DNA of 36,541 nt from Prevotella sp. UBA2725 (GCA_002353825.1 DEKJ01000051.1:77482-114022), one strand, 5' to 3'. Positions 8,312-17,537 are shown, counted from the stretch's first letter. Notes: generated by a model not told the origin, from the letters alone. Numbers and translations: made by a program.

Positions 8312-10288
8312 TTATCCATTCATCGAAGCAAGAAACTCGATGTTGTTTCTTGTCCGTTCCATGCGGTCGTGAATTGTGTTCATTGCTTCGATAGGATTCA
8401 TATCAGCAATATATTTACGGAGGATCCACATGCGGTCGAGGGTGGTCTTATCCTGAAGGAGATCATCACGACGCGTACTTGAAGCCACGAGGTTGACAGC
8501 CGGGAAGATACGCTTGTTGGAGAGGCTGCGGTCGAGCTGAAGCTCCATGTTACCCGTACCCTTGAATTCCTCGAAGATGACCTCATCCATTTTAGAACCT
8601 GTATCAATAAGTGCTGTAGCAATGATTGTCAGTGAACCACCACCCTCAATATTACGTGCAGCACCAAAGAAACGCTTAGGTTTCTGCAAAGCGTTGGCAT
8701 CGACACCACCGGTCAACACCTTACCTGATGCAGGCGAAACTGTGTTGTAAGCACGAGCAAGACGTGTGATAGAATCGAGGAAGATGACAACATCGTGTCC
8801 ACACTCCACCATACGCTTAGCCTTCTCAAGAACGATACCCGCAATCTTTACATGGCGCTCAGCTGGCTCATCAAAGGTTGAGGCTATCACCTCAGCATTG
8901 ACGGTGCGTGCCATATCCGTTACCTCCTCAGGACGCTCATCAATGAGGAGCATCATCAAGTATGCCTCTGGATGGTTTGCTGCAATAGCATTTGCAATAT
9001 TCTTCATCAGAATTGTCTTACCGGTCTTAGGCTGGGCAACGATAAGTGCACGCTGACCTTTACCGATAGGCGCAAACAAATCTACGATACGTGTGGAAAG
9101 ATTCGTTGTTGCTGGGTCGCCTGTGAGATTGAATTTCTCATCAGGGAAGAGCGGAGTGAGGTTCTCAAATGGTACACGGTCACGAATCTCGTCAGGGCGA
9201 CGGCCATTGATAGACACAATACTTGTCAAAGGGAAGAATTTCTCACCCTCATGAGGCGGACGCACGCGAGCCTCAATGACATCGCCCGTTTTCAAACCAT
9301 AGCGGCGAACGAGATTATTGGGAACATATACATCATCAGGAGAAGAGAGATAGTTGTAATCACTGGAACGAAGGAAGCCATAGCCATCAGGCATAACCTC
9401 AAGCACACCGTTGGCAGAAATGAGATCTGTGAAATCAAAGGGTTCCGGTTCTTCCTCTTCTTCCTCATTTACTTGAGGCATTGGAGGCATCTCTTCTGTT
9501 CCCTGTTCTTGTTCTTGGAACGATGGACCCGTTGTGGGCTGATCAAACATGTCGTAGTTGGGGGTGATACCCTGATCTTCTACAGGCAAATCAACAACTG
9601 TGATGAAATCTGTTCCATCTCCAGGATCCCCCTCCCAAACACTGTCAGGCGTATTCTCCTCCGAATCAGGTGCTTCAGTTTGATTATCTTCAGAGTTTTC
9701 TTCTTCTACGGAAGTTGCTTCGTCAGAAGTATGGTTTTCTATTTCTTCTTTTGCTGCCTCGTTGTGAGCATTGATTTTCTCCTGTAACAAGGCAATCTTA
9801 TTGGTGCCCTCTTCAGGAGCCCCCTCTTCTACAGTAGGAAGATTGTTCTGATTATTATCAGTTGCTTGAGTATCGTCTGGCGCTGTTTCAGCGGACTCTG
9901 TTTCGGCGTTGTCTTGTGTTGCTGCTTCAGCAATCTGTTGTTTCAGTGCAGCAATCTGTCTCATCAAGTCTCGCTCTTTCTTGGTTTTAGGTCCTCTGTG
10001 CTTAGGCTGACTGTTGAGTGTCTCCTCTAGTTCAGCAAGAAGTTTTGCTGGATCAGAAGTGTCCGGGAACAAAGATTTATCCCGGTCTTTCGCTTTAGTG
10101 TCGCGATTACGTTTGCGACGGTTGTCGTTGATGGGATTTTTGCTCCCTTCAACCTCTGCCTGCCTGTCAAGAATGGCATAGACAAGATCTTCCTGCTTAT
10201 CGTAATCGTCTGGATTAAGCTCAAGAGTCTTAGCAATGTCTGCTAGTTCTTCTTTGCCCTTGACAGATAATTCGTCTTTGCTATACAT
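8312..10288 (-). CDS. rho: Transcription termination factor Rho with long acidic N-terminal insertion
   Basis: Hexameric RNA-dependent ATPase that terminates transcription. Of its 658 residues, the first ~40 resemble the Rho N-terminal helical domain (LADIAKTLELNPDDYDKQED). Residues ~45-290 are a low-complexity, acidic, Q/N/T/E-rich insertion. The cold-shock-like RNA-binding domain (GVLEVMPDGYGFLRS) and the ATPase core follow, with Walker A AQPKTGKT near residue 420 and the Q-loop/R-loop region intact. Long insertions are known in Bacteroidota Rho; in Bacteroides thetaiotaomicron such a region is reported to drive phase separation. Transcribed alone from the promoter at 10378-10409, with an ~80-nt leader. 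Confidence 0.97.
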   Translation of the reverse strand: MYSKDELSVKGKEELADIAKTLELNPDDYDKQEDLVYAILDRQAEVEGSKNPINDNRRKRNRDTKAKDRDKSLFPDTSDPAKLLAELEETLNSQPKHRGPKTKKERDLMRQIAALKQQIAEAATQDNAETESAETAPDDTQATDNNQNNLPTVEEGAPEEGTNKIALLQEKINAHNEAAKEEIENHTSDEATSVEEENSEDNQTEAPDSEENTPDSVWEGDPGDGTDFITVVDLPVEDQGITPNYDMFDQPTTGPSFQEQEQGTEEMPPMPQVNEEEEEEPEPFDFTDLISANGVLEVMPDGYGFLRSSDYNYLSSPDDVYVPNNLVRRYGLKTGDVIEARVRPPHEGEKFFPLTSIVSINGRRPDEIRDRVPFENLTPLFPDEKFNLTGDPATTNLSTRIVDLFAPIGKGQRALIVAQPKTGKTILMKNIANAIAANHPEAYLMMLLIDERPEEVTDMARTVNAEVIASTFDEPAERHVKIAGIVLEKAKRMVECGHDVVIFLDSITRLARAYNTVSPASGKVLTGGVDANALQKPKRFFGAARNIEGGGSLTIIATALIDTGSKMDEVIFEEFKGTGNMELQLDRSLSNKRIFPAVNLVASSTRRDDLLQDKTTLDRMWILRKYIADMNPIEAMNTIHDRMERTRNNIEFLASMNG

Positions 10289-10377
10289 ATATAATATGTG
10301 AAGTATAATTATTGATTTTCAAATAAGACAAACACTTCCAAAGAAATGGAAATGTCTCAATAAGTCTATTATGGCTG

Positions 10378-10409
10378 CAAAGGTAATAAAAAAATATTAT
10401 ATTATTCAA
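10378..10409 (-). promoter_or_regulatory. rho promoter
   Basis: On the minus strand a -7 TACCTTTG (10378-10385) lies 21 bp downstream of ATTG (10407-10410), a good fit to the Bacteroidota promoter. The inferred start near 10371 gives an ~80-nt leader. The 10289-10449 gap otherwise holds AT-rich sequence. Confidence 0.65.
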
Positions 10410-10448
10410 TTTCCCGAATTATTTTTTTTCAAAAGTTTCTCAAACGAC

Positions 10449-10486
10449 CTTAATGCGACTGCGACTGCGACTGATTGCGACTATTG
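10449..10486. repeat. GCGACT-rich dispersed repeat, copy 1
   Basis: Starts CTTAATGCGACT and continues with two more GCGACT units and ATTGCGACT. It overlaps the end of the protease gene, supplying its stop codon and encoding its SQSQSH tail. Related copies lie at 22841-22875, 30352-30384 and 36190-36215. Confidence 0.8.
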
Positions 10487-11901
10487 TATGCTTTCATAAA
10501 ATCGGGGATACCATAACCATAGACGCTGTCGGGCCATTTATTCCTATCAGCAGATGCCCTGATGATATTGATGATCTGATAAGCATTCAGTGTTGGAAGG
10601 GCTTGCCAAAGGCAGGCAACGAGTCCACAGATAATCGGCGATGCAAAGGATGTGCCGTTGTTTGTCGTCAACGTTCCGGAACCATCAATGACACTTATGT
10701 TTACTCCTGGCCCACAAATGTCAGGCTTAACCCTTCCGTCTTGCGATGGTCCGAGGCTTGAGAACAAGGCAATCGTACTGTCTCTGTCTATTGCTCCAAT
10801 GGTCAGAATATTATCTGCATCAGCTGGGATATTGATCTTATGCCATTTGTTATACCCTTCATTTCCTGCAGCATTGCATAGTATGATGCCTTTTGAAGCT
10901 AACATAGAAGCCGACTGACTGATAAAAGACGAGCAGCCATTGAGCGAACGTAGCCAAGGCCCGATGGAATCTCCATCCCAGTGCGTGTAGCCTAAAGAAG
11001 AATTGATAAGATCAGCACCTATCGAATCAGCAAACTCTGCCCCCATCGTCCAACTGTCTTCTTCGGCACGTGTCTCTGTGTCGGTATCTTCCGTACGAAT
11101 CAGAGCATAATCGGCTTCAGGAGCTGTTCCTACCATGACGCCCTTCTTGTTCGTTCCCATCACTGAGAGAACCATCGTGCCATGATAATGCTCCTCATAG
11201 ATACTCCGTGTTCGGCGAGGAGCAAAATCAGCTGTGGCTACAACATTGATGGCTTTCATGGCAGGGATCCTGTCAGCGTTTTGAAATCCGGCATCGAGAA
11301 CAGCGATCAGCATCCCCTTGCCTTTATAGCCTAATTCATGGAGTTTGTTGCCGTTGGTTAGCCTTATTTGCTCCCATCCATCTCCATAGACCGTGTGACT
11401 CGTAGAATCGTTGGGCATGAGTTTCCCGATGTCTAATCGTGGTGTGACAAGCATCGAGTCTGGAGAGACATAAAGTCGGAGACAACGTTTTACAAAAGGA
11501 AGCCCTCGAACGGCAGTTCCCATGTTATCCTTATTTGAAGCTACTAGAACAGTATTATGCCATTTGCTTGTCCCTAGAATATTCAAACCTCTTTCTCTTA
11601 TACTTTTCAAATACGTTGGAGAAACGGGAAGATCCGTAGAGTCTATGGCAATGCCTTGTCGTTTTCTTCGCTCTAAAGATCTTGTGGAAAGAAAGGCTTC
11701 TGGATGATTGAGCCGATAGGGTGAGCCGTTTTTATCATTTAGGTAAAGGCGGTAGATATAAGTCTTTTTCAGTGCTACTTCATGCCACGTTTTGCTTTTA
11801 GCCGAAAGAAGAGCAGGCACCGAAGCGAGTAGCAGAAGCGAAACTAAACGAAAATAATGAAAGTATTGGTTGTTATTTATTTTTATACGAAAAGGAATCA
11901 T
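10450..11901 (-). CDS. Secreted subtilisin-like serine protease (S8 family)
   Basis: A 483-residue predicted exported protease. The N-terminal hydrophobic run (about residues 18-34, ending LLSAKSK) is a signal peptide or anchor, followed by a propeptide-like region to ~175. The catalytic triad is visible: D203 (IAVLDAGFQNAD), H240 (HYHGTMVLSVMG) and S418 (NNGTSFASP), with the oxyanion Asn at N347 (NAAGNEGY). Its start overlaps the preceding Sel1-like gene by 4 bp (ATGA), implying translational coupling. The last residues, SQSQSH, are encoded by a dispersed repeat and are probably not part of the ancestral protein. No type IX secretion C-terminal domain is seen. Substrate unknown. Confidence 0.93.
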   Translation of the reverse strand: MIPFRIKINNNQYFHYFRLVSLLLLASVPALLSAKSKTWHEVALKKTYIYRLYLNDKNGSPYRLNHPEAFLSTRSLERRKRQGIAIDSTDLPVSPTYLKSIRERGLNILGTSKWHNTVLVASNKDNMGTAVRGLPFVKRCLRLYVSPDSMLVTPRLDIGKLMPNDSTSHTVYGDGWEQIRLTNGNKLHELGYKGKGMLIAVLDAGFQNADRIPAMKAINVVATADFAPRRTRSIYEEHYHGTMVLSVMGTNKKGVMVGTAPEADYALIRTEDTDTETRAEEDSWTMGAEFADSIGADLINSSLGYTHWDGDSIGPWLRSLNGCSSFISQSASMLASKGIILCNAAGNEGYNKWHKINIPADADNILTIGAIDRDSTIALFSSLGPSQDGRVKPDICGPGVNISVIDGSGTLTTNNGTSFASPIICGLVACLWQALPTLNAYQIINIIRASADRNKWPDSVYGYGIPDFMKAYNSRNQSQSQSH

Positions 11902-12215
11902 TTAATGGTTTCTATGAAATCTTTGATAGCTTTGCATCTCTCTATGGCTGGTTCATATCCCATGGAAGCAGCTTCTTTCCACAGTTTTACAGCTTTACCG
12001 GAGTCTTCTACAACCCCCGTTCCTCTCCAACAGCACCAACCATACAGATAGATACCTTCCGCATCTTTATTCTTCTCAGCATATTTCAAGATACGGCAGG
12101 CATCCTCATAGTTTTGTATCTCTAAGAGGTGACGGGCGCGGCCCATTGCATGTGCAAAGGTCTCGCCAGCTCCCTCATCAGAGAATCCGAAAAAAGACCG
12201 CCAAGGAATCTTCAT
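11898..12215 (-). CDS. Small Sel1/TPR-like repeat protein
   Basis: A 105-residue protein without signal peptide. The central part YLYGWCCWRGTGVVEDSGKA followed by VKLWKEAASMG fits a Sel1-like repeat (helical pair with G-x-G-V turn), preceded by a TPR-like helix pair (MGRARHLLEIQNYEDACRIL). It sits 16 bp after the acidic-tailed protein gene and overlaps the protease start by 4 bp, so the three are very likely one transcript. Perhaps an adaptor for its neighbours; this is inference only. Confidence 0.8.
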   Translation of the reverse strand: MKIPWRSFFGFSDEGAGETFAHAMGRARHLLEIQNYEDACRILKYAEKNKDAEGIYLYGWCCWRGTGVVEDSGKAVKLWKEAASMGYEPAIERCKAIKDFIETIK

Positions 12216-12231
12216 TGGGACGAATTATTAA

Positions 12232-13056
12232 TTAATAGTCACCTTCACTGTCATCGCTAATCTCCTCAGCTTCATAGTTGAGGTCATCAGGATTTGTCTC
12301 ATAGGTGGTACGATAACTCTCCTCCGTGAGTTTGTCATCATCGAAGGTATCGTCGTCTTCATCCTCGTCTTCATCCTGATGGTCGTTGTCTTCGGGAAGA
12401 TCTTCCTCCTTCTCCTCGTCGCTTTCCTCTCCCTCATAATCATCATTAGAGGACTTAGTCGTTTCCATGACTGGTTTGGGCTCATCTTCGGGCTTTTCCT
12501 TGACGAAGATAGCCTCAGTCCATGATCCCTTCGGAATCTCGAGAACCTCGTACCCGTCGTTTACCTTCTTTTCATAGAGTCCGCCAGCTTTATGCAGACG
12601 GTCAGAAGGCAACGTCGTGGTAGAGATATCGAAGGCGCTCAGGATGATGTCCTGAATGCTCTGCGGCAGACTCTCCCATCCACCGCCGAAGTTACGCTCA
12701 AGCACCTCTACGAGTTTGGCAGCCGAAATATGGCCTACATTCTCATAGGTAAGATCCGTGACACGCATGATGGCGCGCTTCTTGATAGCCACCTTATAGC
12801 TGTTCTGCTCGTCAACCTTGATGGTTCCGACCTTGAATCCGCGTTGCTCAAGCTTCTCAATGACGATGGGCTTGTCCACCTTGATGTCTTCAACCTCGAA
12901 AGCAGTCTTGATGATGTCAGTATAGTGACGCATATTGTCTTTCAGGTCGGCATCTTTCTCAACGGCTTCCCACATGCGGAAGACATCGTTTTCCTGGATG
13001 TCCCATACATTGCTCTTATTCAGTGTCTTAATTGTAATGGCTTTCTTGTCTTTCAT
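12232..13056 (-). CDS. Conserved hypothetical protein with highly acidic C-terminal tail
   Basis: A 274-residue cytosolic protein of unknown function. Residues 1-190 form a folded-looking alpha/beta region (TIKTLNKSNVWDIQENDVF...; later NFGGGWESLPQSIQDIILSA). From about residue 195 the chain is extremely rich in Asp/Glu (e.g. EDEDEDDDTFDDD) and likely disordered. The in-frame TTG extension upstream is rejected because a strong promoter (TTTG-N19-TAATTTTG at 13078-13108) covers it; the ATG giving MKDKKAITIK is used. First gene of the operon with the Sel1-like protein and the protease. Acidic tails occur in nucleic-acid or basic-protein binders, but I do not recognise the family. Confidence 0.8.
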   Translation of the reverse strand: MKDKKAITIKTLNKSNVWDIQENDVFRMWEAVEKDADLKDNMRHYTDIIKTAFEVEDIKVDKPIVIEKLEQRGFKVGTIKVDEQNSYKVAIKKRAIMRVTDLTYENVGHISAAKLVEVLERNFGGGWESLPQSIQDIILSAFDISTTTLPSDRLHKAGGLYEKKVNDGYEVLEIPKGSWTEAIFVKEKPEDEPKPVMETTKSSNDDYEGEESDEEKEEDLPEDNDHQDEDEDEDDDTFDDDKLTEESYRTTYETNPDDLNYEAEEISDDSEGDY

Positions 13057-13077
13057 ATTATGACTTTTATATGCGTG

Positions 13078-13108
13078 CAAAATTAAGCATAAATCCTAAA
13101 TATGCAAA
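13078..13108 (-). promoter_or_regulatory. Promoter of the acidic-tail protein operon
   Basis: Minus-strand TTTG (13105-13108), 19-bp spacer and TAATTTTG (13078-13085) match the Bacteroidota -33/-7 consensus exactly. It sits 21 bp before the chosen start. Confidence 0.8.
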
Positions 13109-13135
13109 CTTTTCTTGGAAAATAATTGCTATAAC

Positions 13136-13169
13136 TTTGTGCGAGTGTACGATTAATTTCTTAATTTTG
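13136..13169 (+). promoter_or_regulatory. Promoter of the glycosyltransferase-mfd operon
   Basis: TTTG (13136-13139), 22-bp spacer, TAATTTTG (13162-13169), then the start codon 21 bp later. A second -7-like TAACTTTG at 13132-13139 overlaps the -33 box and may be an alternative. Divergent from the promoter at 13078-13108. Confidence 0.6.
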
Positions 13170-13190
13170 CAAGAAAATAAATATTTTCCT

Positions 13191-13940
13191 ATGCATGAGA
13201 GTGACTCTATAGTGATTATCCCCACTTACAATGAGAAAGAAAACATGGAGAAAATTATCCGTGCAGTCTTTTCATTGGAAAAGTGTTTTCATATTTTAGT
13301 GATCGATGACGGAAGTCCTGATGGCACGGCTTCTATCGTGAAGCGCCTTCAGAAAGATGAATTTGGAGACCGTCTCTTCCTCATTGAGCGCCAAGGTAAG
13401 CAAGGGCTTGGCACGGCTTATATCACAGGTTTCAAATGGGCGCTGGAGCGTTCCTATGAGTATATCTTTGAGATGGACGCCGACTTCAGTCATAACCCTC
13501 ATGACCTGCCGCGTCTCTATGCGGCTTGCCATGATGAGGGCGCTGATGTGGCTGTGGGCTCCCGCTATGTGACGGGTGTGAATGTCGTCAACTGGCCTAT
13601 GGGCCGCGTGCTGATGAGCTACTTCGCATCTCAGTATGTGCGTTTCATCACGGGCATCAATATCCATGACACCACTGCGGGTTTTGTGTGCTATCGCCGC
13701 CGCGTGCTGAAGACCATCGACCTCGACAAGATCCGTTTCAAAGGCTATGCGTTCCAGATTGAGATGAAATACACCGCTTATAAGATAGGATTCAAGATAA
13801 AAGAGGTGTCGGTCATCTTCGTGAACCGCAAGGAAGGCACGAGCAAGATGAGTGGAGGAATCTTTTCCGAAGCGCTCTTTGGTGTGATGCGCCTCCGTCT
13901 TGATGGCTGGTTTAAGAAATATCCTAAACCCGTAGAATGA
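13191..13940 (+). CDS. Polyprenol-phosphate glycosyltransferase (GT2, DPM1-like)
   Basis: A 249-residue GT-A fold glycosyltransferase of the dolichol/polyprenol-phosphate mannose synthase group. It would transfer a sugar from a nucleotide donor to a polyprenyl phosphate at the inner face of the membrane. The motifs IVIIPTYNEKENM, IDDGSPDGT and EMDADFSHNPHDLP (donor/metal-binding aspartates) are all present, as is the acceptor-loop region GSRYVTG. No C-terminal membrane segments, as in soluble DPM1-type enzymes. The frame stays open 120 bp further upstream, but that part covers the promoter; the ATG of MHESDSIVIIPTYNE is chosen. It overlaps mfd by 4 bp (ATGA). The specific sugar is unknown. 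Confidence 0.92.
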   Translation: MHESDSIVIIPTYNEKENMEKIIRAVFSLEKCFHILVIDDGSPDGTASIVKRLQKDEFGDRLFLIERQGKQGLGTAYITGFKWALERSYEYIFEMDADFSHNPHDLPRLYAACHDEGADVAVGSRYVTGVNVVNWPMGRVLMSYFASQYVRFITGINIHDTTAGFVCYRRRVLKTIDLDKIRFKGYAFQIEMKYTAYKIGFKIKEVSVIFVNRKEGTSKMSGGIFSEALFGVMRLRLDGWFKKYPKPVE

Positions 13941-16900
13941 AATTCAGCGATTTAGTGAGTCTTTACGGGCGCTTGCCTCAGGCGGGTGCCTTGTTGAAGA
14001 GTTTGAGTGACCCCAAGGTTCATCGTCTTTCTTTAGATGGACTTATGGGGTCTTCTGTGCCTTTGCTCTTTTCCTCTTTAGCCAGTCGTTTGAATCGCAC
14101 CGTGCTGTTCATCCTTGATGACGCTGATGAGGCGGGCTATTTCTTCAATGATCTGAAAAGTGACAAGGCTTGTTTCTTTCCTTCTGCCTATCGGCGTGCC
14201 GTGAAATATGGTCAGCGGGACGATGCCAATGAGATTCTTCGCACCGAGACCTTGGCTGCTGTCTCTTCCAAGACGGGGCCGCTTTTCATCGTCACGTGTC
14301 CGGAAGCCGTAGCAGAGCTCGTCGTCTCGCAGAACCACTTCGATGAGCAGCGCATCTCCTTGAAGACGTCACAGACCATCGACATCACAGACCTCGAGCA
14401 TCGCCTGCGCGACATTGGTTTCAACGAGGTGGACTATGTCTACGAGCCGGGACAGTTTGCGGTGCGTGGAAGTATTGTGGATGTCTATTCCTACAGCAGT
14501 GAACTGCCTTATCGTATCGACTTCTTCGGAGATGAGATAGACACCATCCGTACGTTCTCAGTGGAGGATCAGTTGTCTCAAGATCGCAGGTCAGAGATAG
14601 AGATTGTACCAGAGTTAGCTGTCACGGAGTCGGAGAAGGTACCGTTCCTCCGTTTCCTCCCCGATGACACGCTTATCGTGATAAAAGATGAACGCTTTGT
14701 CCTCGATACCGTTCAGCGTATCTACAATGAAGGTTTCTCTTCCCAAGCCATGACAGAGCGCCTGGAGGGTGCCACGGAGGTTGAGCAGGAGCAGATCCGT
14801 CGCGACATGAACCGCGAGGCAGTGCTCTGCAAGCCTACGGTCTTCAATGATGAGCTGGCTCGCTTCCAGCAGATTGAGCTCTCCGCGTCTAACCGTGCCC
14901 AGGAGGCTCCTGATGCTACGATCGCATTCCATACGAAGCCACAGCCGCTCTTCCATAAGAACTTTGACCTGCTGAAGCAGTCGTTGGAAGACTATCAGCT
15001 CCAAGGCTATAAGATCTACATTCTTGCCGACAGCGATAAGCAACAGCAGCGACTGAAAGATATTCTCAACGACATGTCTGCGGAAGAGGTCACAGATAAA
15101 CTCGGCGACCATCTCATAGCCGTGGACAAGACGGTGCATGAGGGCTTCGTGGACGATGACCTCAAGGCTTGTCTTTTCACGGATCATCAGATCTTCGACC
15201 GATTCCATAAGTACAACCTCAAGTCGGACAAGGCGCGCTCGGGTAAGATGGCACTCACGATGAAGGAGCTGCAGCAGATGGAGCCCGGCGACTATCTCGT
15301 GCATGTCGACTTCGGTATCGGAAAGTTCGGAGGACTGATCAAGGTGCCTAACCCACAGGGAGGCTATCAGGAGGTCATCCGCATCATCTATCAGAACAAC
15401 GACAAGGTGGATGTCTCTATCCACTCGCTCTATAAGATCTCTAAGTACCGTGCCGCTGACACGGGAGAGCCCCCTCGCCTCTCTACCCTTGGTACGGGAG
15501 CCTGGGACCGACTCAAGGAGCGCACGAAGAAGAAGATCAAGGACATCGCGCGCGACCTCATCCGGCTCTATGCCAAGCGGCGCCATGAGAAAGGTTTCGC
15601 GTTCTCGCCCGACAACTTCATGCAGCATGAGCTTGAGGCCAGTTTCCTCTATGAGGATACTCCGGATCAGCTCAAGGCTACGCAAGATATCAAGGCAGAC
15701 ATGGAGCGAGCCGTGCCGATGGATCGTCTCGTGTGTGGCGATGTGGGCTTCGGAAAGACGGAGCTTGCCGTGCGTGCTGCGTTCAAGGCGGCCTGCGACG
15801 GGAAGCAGACGGCTGTGCTCGTGCCTACGACGGTCCTTGCCTATCAGCATTTCCAGACGTTCAAGAAACGTCTGCATGACTTCCCCGTGACCGTCGACTA
15901 TCTCTCGCGGGCACGTACCGCGAAGCAGACGCGGCAGGTCTTGGATGATCTCGCCTCAGGACGTATCGATATCATCATCGGAACGCATAAGCTCTTGGGA
16001 AAGACCGTCAAATGGCATGACCTCGGGCTCCTGATCATCGATGAGGAGCAGAAGTTCGGTGTCTCAACGAAGGAGAAGTTGCGTAAGCTGAAGACGAATG
16101 TGGACACCCTCACGATGTCGGCTACGCCTATCCCCCGCACCCTCCAGTTCTCACTCATGGGCGCGCGCGACATGAGCATCATGCGCACGCCGCCACCTAA
16201 CCGCTACCCTATCCATACGGAGCTCTGTACGTTCTCGCACGAGGTCATCGCCGATGCCATCAACTTTGAGATGAGCCGTTCGGGTCAGGTGTTCTTTGTC
16301 AATGACCGCATCTCGAGTCTTCCGCATATCGCCGAGCTGATCCATCAGTATGTCCCCGATTGCCGTGTGGCTATCGGCCACGGACAGATGTCGCCGGAGG
16401 AGCTGGAGAAGATCATCATGGGCTTCATCAATTATGAGTATGATGTGCTGCTCTCAACGACGATCGTGGAGAACGGTGTCGATATTCCCAATGCGAACAC
16501 CATTATTATTAATGATGCGCAGCATTTCGGTCTCTCCGATCTTCATCAGATGCGAGGTCGTGTAGGGCGCTCTAACCGCAAGGCTTTCTGTTATCTCCTT
16601 GCCCCACCCCGCTCAGCCCTCACACCTGAGGCGCGTCGCCGCCTGGAGGCTTTGGAGACCTTCTCCGACCTCGGCAGTGGGTTCAACCTCGCCATGCAGG
16701 ATCTCGACATCCGTGGGGCAGGAAACCTCTTAGGTTCCGAGCAGAGCGGATTCATGGAGGACTTAGGTTATGAGACCTATCAGAAGATCCTCAATCAGGC
16801 CGTGACGGAACTGAAGAACGACGAGTTCCAGGATCTTTATGCCGATGACATCAAGGAAGGCCGCGAGGTCTCCGGTGACGAGTTTGTGGAGGACTGCGCT

Positions 16901-17335
16901 GTGGAGAGCGATCTGCCGATGTTCTTCCCCGATACCTATGTACCTACGAGTTCGGAGCGTATGCTGCTCTATCGTGAACTCGACAACATCACGGACGACG
17001 ATGCACTCAAGGCTTATCGGCAGCGCTTAGTCGACCGCTTCGGTCCTGTGCCCCATGAGGGAGAGGAACTGATGCAAGTTGTCCTGCTGCGTCGTCTGGG
17101 TCGTAAGCTCGGCTGTGAGAAGATCATGTTGCGCCAGGGTATCATGACGATGCAGTTCGTCTCCAATCAGGCCTCCGCATTCTATCAGAGCAAGACCTTC
17201 GGTCGCATCATCCATTATGTTATGGAGAACCCCCGCCGTTGCAACTTCAAGGATGCCAACGGTCACCGGCTCATCAAGATAGGTGAGGTGAAGAGTGTGG
17301 CGGAGGGAGTGACGGTACTGAGGAATATGATGTAA
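13937..17335 (+). CDS. mfd: Transcription-repair coupling factor (Mfd)
   Basis: Mfd removes RNA polymerase stalled at lesions and recruits UvrA. The 1132-residue protein has the full layout: UvrB-like N-terminal domains (including the YEPGQFAVRGSIVDVYS segment), the RNA polymerase-interacting domain (near residues 450-520, DYLVHVDFGIGKFGG), and a RecG-like translocase with Walker A GDVGFGKT (about residue 602), DEEQ box (about residue 699) and motif VI MRGRVGRSNRKAF. A C-terminal D7 regulatory domain follows. Its start overlaps the glycosyltransferase stop by 4 bp. No truncation or frameshift is seen. Confidence 0.98.
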   Translation: MKFSDLVSLYGRLPQAGALLKSLSDPKVHRLSLDGLMGSSVPLLFSSLASRLNRTVLFILDDADEAGYFFNDLKSDKACFFPSAYRRAVKYGQRDDANEILRTETLAAVSSKTGPLFIVTCPEAVAELVVSQNHFDEQRISLKTSQTIDITDLEHRLRDIGFNEVDYVYEPGQFAVRGSIVDVYSYSSELPYRIDFFGDEIDTIRTFSVEDQLSQDRRSEIEIVPELAVTESEKVPFLRFLPDDTLIVIKDERFVLDTVQRIYNEGFSSQAMTERLEGATEVEQEQIRRDMNREAVLCKPTVFNDELARFQQIELSASNRAQEAPDATIAFHTKPQPLFHKNFDLLKQSLEDYQLQGYKIYILADSDKQQQRLKDILNDMSAEEVTDKLGDHLIAVDKTVHEGFVDDDLKACLFTDHQIFDRFHKYNLKSDKARSGKMALTMKELQQMEPGDYLVHVDFGIGKFGGLIKVPNPQGGYQEVIRIIYQNNDKVDVSIHSLYKISKYRAADTGEPPRLSTLGTGAWDRLKERTKKKIKDIARDLIRLYAKRRHEKGFAFSPDNFMQHELEASFLYEDTPDQLKATQDIKADMERAVPMDRLVCGDVGFGKTELAVRAAFKAACDGKQTAVLVPTTVLAYQHFQTFKKRLHDFPVTVDYLSRARTAKQTRQVLDDLASGRIDIIIGTHKLLGKTVKWHDLGLLIIDEEQKFGVSTKEKLRKLKTNVDTLTMSATPIPRTLQFSLMGARDMSIMRTPPPNRYPIHTELCTFSHEVIADAINFEMSRSGQVFFVNDRISSLPHIAELIHQYVPDCRVAIGHGQMSPEELEKIIMGFINYEYDVLLSTTIVENGVDIPNANTIIINDAQHFGLSDLHQMRGRVGRSNRKAFCYLLAPPRSALTPEARRRLEALETFSDLGSGFNLAMQDLDIRGAGNLLGSEQSGFMEDLGYETYQKILNQAVTELKNDEFQDLYADDIKEGREVSGDEFVEDCAVESDLPMFFPDTYVPTSSERMLLYRELDNITDDDALKAYRQRLVDRFGPVPHEGEELMQVVLLRRLGRKLGCEKIMLRQGIMTMQFVSNQASAFYQSKTFGRIIHYVMENPRRCNFKDANGHRLIKIGEVKSVAEGVTVLRNMM

Positions 17336-17344
17336 AGTCAGCCG

Positions 17345-17514
17345 GCCCTCTCCCCTCCCTCCCCCCCCCCATCCAGGGGGAGGGCAATATTACTGTGACA
17401 AGCAATTTTTTGTTGCTAATATTTAGCGGGCTTTATTGCCCAAATTGTGAGAGCATTACCTCTTGAAGCATATCTCGCCCTTCCCCTGGATGGGGGGAGG
17501 GTCTGGGAGAGGGC
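17345..17514. repeat. MITE-like element with ~40-bp G/C-tract inverted repeats
   Basis: The left arm (17345-17385) and right arm (17477-17514) are reverse complements over most of their length: both carry GCCCTCTCCC, CCCTCCCCCC and ATCCAGGGG in matching order. Each arm can also fold on itself. The ~90-bp core contains two small hairpins (AGCAA/TTGCT and GGGC/GCCC). The left arm includes a run of ten C. It lies between the convergent mfd and GNAT-nitrilase genes and carries no gene. Confidence 0.8.
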
Positions 17515-17537
17515 TTTGAGGGTCTTGAGGGTCTGAA

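Noticed and set aside
8972..9787. 271-residue plus-strand open frame opposite rho
   Set aside because: Shadow of rho; no domain or promoter.
12228..12485. Basic minus-strand open frame under the acidic-tail gene
   Set aside because: Frame-shifted reading of a GAT/GAA-rich tail; the composition is an artefact.
14615..15877. 420-residue minus-strand open frame inside mfd
   Set aside because: Shadow of mfd; leucine/arginine-rich composition with no motif.
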